Below, one piece after another: positions 60,590 to 64,000 of a stretch of DNA of 64,000 bases (positions are counted from its first letter, which is position 1; each line of letters opens with the position of its first letter). Origin of the DNA: Chrysemys picta bellii (lineage: Eukaryota > Chordata > Testudines > Emydidae); the NCBI RefSeq assembly GCF_011386835.1, contig NC_088795.1, forward strand, positions 18,422,941-18,486,940, given 5' to 3'. Under the pieces are notes generated by a model that saw only the letters and a list, made by a program, of their open reading frames with translations, was not told the origin of the DNA and made no database searches. Position numbers and translations under genes: made by a program.

Positions 60590-61089
60590 NNNNNNNNNNN
60601 NNNNNNNNNNNNNNNNNNNNNNNNNNNNNNNNNNNNNNNNNNNNNNNNNNNNNNNNNNNNNNNNNNNNNNNNNNNNNNNNNNNNNNNNNNNNNNNNNNNN
60701 NNNNNNNNNNNNNNNNNNNNNNNNNNNNNNNNNNNNNNNNNNNNNNNNNNNNNNNNNNNNNNNNNNNNNNNNNNNNNNNNNNNNNNNNNNNNNNNNNNNN
60801 NNNNNNNNNNNNNNNNNNNNNNNNNNNNNNNNNNNNNNNNNNNNNNNNNNNNNNNNNNNNNNNNNNNNNNNNNNNNNNNNNNNNNNNNNNNNNNNNNNNN
60901 NNNNNNNNNNNNNNNNNNNNNNNNNNNNNNNNNNNNNNNNNNNNNNNNNNNNNNNNNNNNNNNNNNNNNNNNNNNNNNNNNNNNNNNNNNNNNNNNNNNN
61001 NNNNNNNNNNNNNNNNNNNNNNNNNNNNNNNNNNNNNNNNNNNNNNNNNNNNNNNNNNNNNNNNNNNNNNNNNNNNNNNNNNNNNNNNN
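60590..61089. other. Assembly gap (500 N)
   Basis: Exactly 500 N bases, which usually means a gap of unknown true size. It truncates the second retroelement. Confidence 1.
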
Positions 61090-62844
61090 TTTTATTTTCA
61101 AGCTTTCAGGTGGGCATTGCAAACAATGCCAAGTAAAAATCCCACAAGATGCTGCTCCGTGAAGTTTTCACTCTGTTTTTACTGTGTATGTTACATACAG
61201 AGACAGTTTTACTTACCTTCAAATCTCTTCTCTCCCTAGATTGACACCAACCTGATTTTTCCCCTCTCACATTGTAATACAGGCTCCATTGAGTTATATG
61301 ACAGTTTGATTTTAATTTCCTGAATTGTTTAACATTGTTTTCATAGACACTTGATTTTGTCTTTACTAACAATGGAGCATAACGATCACCCTGTATTAGG
61401 AAACTTTGCAAGCCGAACACTTTTGAAATTTGCTTCCCCCTCCCCCCCAAAGTAACACATTTTGGGTGGGGTTATGATTAATCAAGTGCCGCTACACTTA
61501 AAAGGATTGCTATACATAATTACAGAATTAAAGACAAGTGTTAACATTAGTTTAGATACAGATCTGAAGGTGAAACTTCCTCAGGTTTAAACGTTCTAGC
61601 AGTAAGCTTCCCCATATAGGCTGTTGGGCAAGTCGTGGAGTATTGTTTAATACCAGGATATGCTGCAACATTATTGCCCAACTGCCTTCATCATGGACTC
61701 CTTCTCCACATCTTGTTCCCACAAAAGTTAATAGCACTTCTTGGTGAACACATGTCAAACAAGCAAGTTATTCCCCAACTACTAATGTACATCTTGTAAA
61801 TTATTGCCTGCTGACAAAAATACTGTCCACTGTGGCTACCTTAATGAAACACAAACAGGAAAGATGTACTTTGAAACAACAGCAGTGGTAAGATTTTGTA
61901 ATTCTAAATATTCAGTCTCAGACTGACACAGAATGCCAGCTTCCTTGCACTGCTCCAACAGTGTTCCTCAACCCTGTCCCTGAGCCAGGTTGGAGACAGA
62001 GCTCAGTCTCCATGCCCACTCTATCGTAGGGGGTCTCTGCTGAGATTGTCAAGCATTGTGCATTTCCACTGGTAACTAGCCTGAGATTAGGTACATATAA
62101 CTAAACCTGGTAAATGACATTATCTGATCAATGTTTGCAGAAAAGGGCAACAAAATACTGTCTGACAGGGGACTTTGGTAACAGTCCATGAAACACTTCT
62201 TTGGATTTAAGTCTTAAAGAACTTAAAGTTCTCTCAAGTGCTTGTAGCTAGACAATTCATCCTTCTTAGATGGAAGAAGAAGAGACTGCCTCCAGGGATA
62301 TAGGCTTGGCACTGCCACTTGGCTGACCTGACTGCTAAAGACCGGGTAACGTTTTGGAGCAGAGGAACCTTAGACAAAAAGTGAAAAGCTTTTGGTCTAA
62401 CTTTGTTTAAAAAAAAAAAAAAAATCTTTGATTAACTCCTAGCAGAAGGAAACTAAGATGTTGCTCTCTTCTTCCCTCTGATTCCCTTTTTGTTCAGTCT
62501 TCTCCCTGCCCCATTCTAGCTTTATTTGGGGGGGGGGGGGGAAGGGTGTGTGCAGCAGAGGGGGATTCAATAAAATTGAAATCCAAATATTAACTAGCAG
62601 TCAGTTTAAAAATAGAAAAATTTTGCTAAGAAGTGACAGATTCAGCAGAGTTCAACTGAATGGAGATAAAAGTAAGCATCCTAAACCCATTGTACACAGA
62701 AGGCGCAAAGGGCCAAATTCTCTCCCATGTAAGCACACCACAGTCAATGAATTTGGCCCAACATGTATCCACGTTGATACACTAAGCAGGGAAACAGACA
62801 TTGGTCAGCCATCTCCATTTCTGCCAGCATAGGTTTATAATTTA
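61090..62844. other. Unassigned intergenic sequence
   Basis: AT-rich DNA with A and G homopolymers near 62407-62424 and 62527-62541. No LTR or retroelement frame resumes after the gap; no exon recognised. Confidence 0.35.
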
Positions 62845-63000
62845 AAGAAAGCGTGGCCTTGTATATGAAGACACTGGACTGGGATTCAGAAGGTCTGTTT
62901 TTAATTTCCATCTGCCACAAACTTCCTGTGATGACTTGGCCAAGTCACTTCGCTCCTCTGTGCTTCAACTCCCTACATCTATAAAAATGACAATACCAAC
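62845..63000 (+). repeat. MIR-type SINE
   Basis: 'gacactggactgggattcag', 'gatgacttggccaagtcact' and 'ctacatctataaaaatgaca' are the diagnostic MIR core blocks, in plus orientation. Confidence 0.85.
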
Positions 63001-64000
63001 ACAGTCTCTCCCCCACTTTTTGGTGCTCTCTCACAATTGGCATGGAAGCTGGCAACTTTCCTCACCAACCGGATGAATTATCAGTCACACCCAGATTAGT
63101 CTTCTGCTCTTACCTCCAGGCTTCATTTGTTGTCCAAACAATCAAACTGACAAAATAAAAAACAACTTCCAGCGGGGGTTCTACCCAGCCACAACTCTCA
63201 AGGCTTCCTACCTGGAGTTTTTCCTCCATGGTCTATTGCAGGAGACTGTCCCTTCCTGTAGTGAACTCCAGCTCCACACACACTTTATAGGCAAGACTTA
63301 TCCCCTTCCCAGCTGTATCTGATTAGTCAACATAATTGACCTGGCTATTTAGATTGTAAGCGCTCTATGGCTGGGACTTTGTACAGAGCCTAGCAGAACG
63401 GGCCCCTGATCTCAGCTGCAGTCTGTAGACACTGTTGTAATGCAACGAATAAAATGAACTAGAAAAGCTAATGGCCATCTGCTGAAAGATCACTGGATCA
63501 AGGATATTTCAGTCCCTCCCACTGAAGGGTTACTGTAAGGCAGTGTTAGTGAATAATCTTGGGAAGAAACTGGACAAGAATTGAAAAATGCACAGATCAG
63601 CTATACAAGACAGGAAATCCATAACCAGAATCCCATTTAATTTTCTTGCCCTGCTTGTATTTAAGTTATTTAAATGGGGGAAACGGGGATATATCCTTGT
63701 GGGTGTGGAGGGAAAAAAAAAAAGCAAACAGGCTATGACCTCAGTCTTTCAGGAATGTTGACTTAGTTACATCATTTAAAAAATGTGCATTGTCCTGATT
63801 CTGAACTCCTATCTGTTCCACTGTTCTGGACATGTTTGGGCTCAAAGCATTGACAGAAACAGTAAGTATACATGGCTAGCACATTCCTGAGATTGTTCCC
63901 ACCAACACTGCATTGCCAGTGTAGCTGTGCATGGTTAGCAGAGACTGTCTTTGGGATATTTTTAGTACACATCCACTTTATTCAGATAACTATGCTTTCT
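63001..64000. other. Unassigned, with an ancient repeat 3' tail
   Basis: About 63345-63455 (agattgtaagcgctctatgg, ctgggactttgtacagagcc, tagcagaacgggcccctgat) matches the common tail of amniote SINE/LINE repeats. The remainder is unassigned. Confidence 0.45.

Noticed and set aside
60395..61162. Long frames spanning the N run
   Set aside because: They are open only because ambiguous bases contain no stop codons.

Overview
The window is vertebrate nuclear DNA, most likely from a turtle. It has one intron-rich conserved gene in a background of interspersed repeats: CR1 LINE 3' ends, a tRNA-headed SINE with a CR1 tail, MIR-type SINE fragments, Penelope-like elements, a DIRS-like fragment, Ty3/Gypsy-like gag/pol remnants with a SCAN-like segment, and many short hAT-like DNA transposons with 8-bp target duplications. 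This mix fits a testudine better than a mammal or bird. That is a judgement from the repeat repertoire; the species cannot be named from the sequence.

The only securely identified host gene is COPS4 (COP9 signalosome subunit 4), plus strand. Ten coding exons between 21418 and 36113 join in phase to 406 codons plus stop, the usual vertebrate length. The promoter lies in a CpG-rich region at about 21.0-21.55 kb, a polypurine 39-bp minisatellite fills the start of intron 1, and a polyadenylation signal sits at 36442. Introns carry hAT-like MITEs, CR1 fragments and MIR-like SINEs.

Upstream (1-21 kb) are repeats and two GC-rich islands (14.9-15.5 kb and 18.1-19.2 kb). Both hold good minus-strand splice-donor matches, so they may be 5' exons of a divergent neighbour; in other vertebrates that neighbour is LIN54, but no LIN54 coding exon is visible. 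The second island ends on the minus strand in a stop codon overlapping AATAAA, with a short hydrophobic reading frame before it: a possible small membrane-protein gene. A decayed, 5'-truncated Penelope-like element with a GIY-YIG domain occupies 1649-3554 and holds a reverse-oriented copy of its own 3' tail. Further copies of this tail occur as fold-back insertions at 8.3, 19.4, 19.7 and 52.5 kb; the one at 19.7 kb contains a perfect 170-bp palindrome.

Downstream of COPS4 (36.5-48.7 kb) I see only repeats and unassigned sequence. From 48.7 kb to the assembly gap (60590-61089) the window is a nested retroelement graveyard: a DIRS-like tyrosine-recombinase fragment split by a 1-kb GC-rich repeat, an LTR-like block, a tRNA-CR1 SINE, a hAT transposase fragment, a minus-strand RT/RNase H fragment, a plus-strand gag-protease-integrase remnant without RT between protease and integrase, and a second LTR element whose LTR (57516-58579) interrupts that integrase. 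The last 3 kb are mostly unassigned, with a MIR fragment.

All retroelement and transposon reading frames seen are broken. I found no CRISPR array, bacterial-type operon or standalone functional RNA gene.
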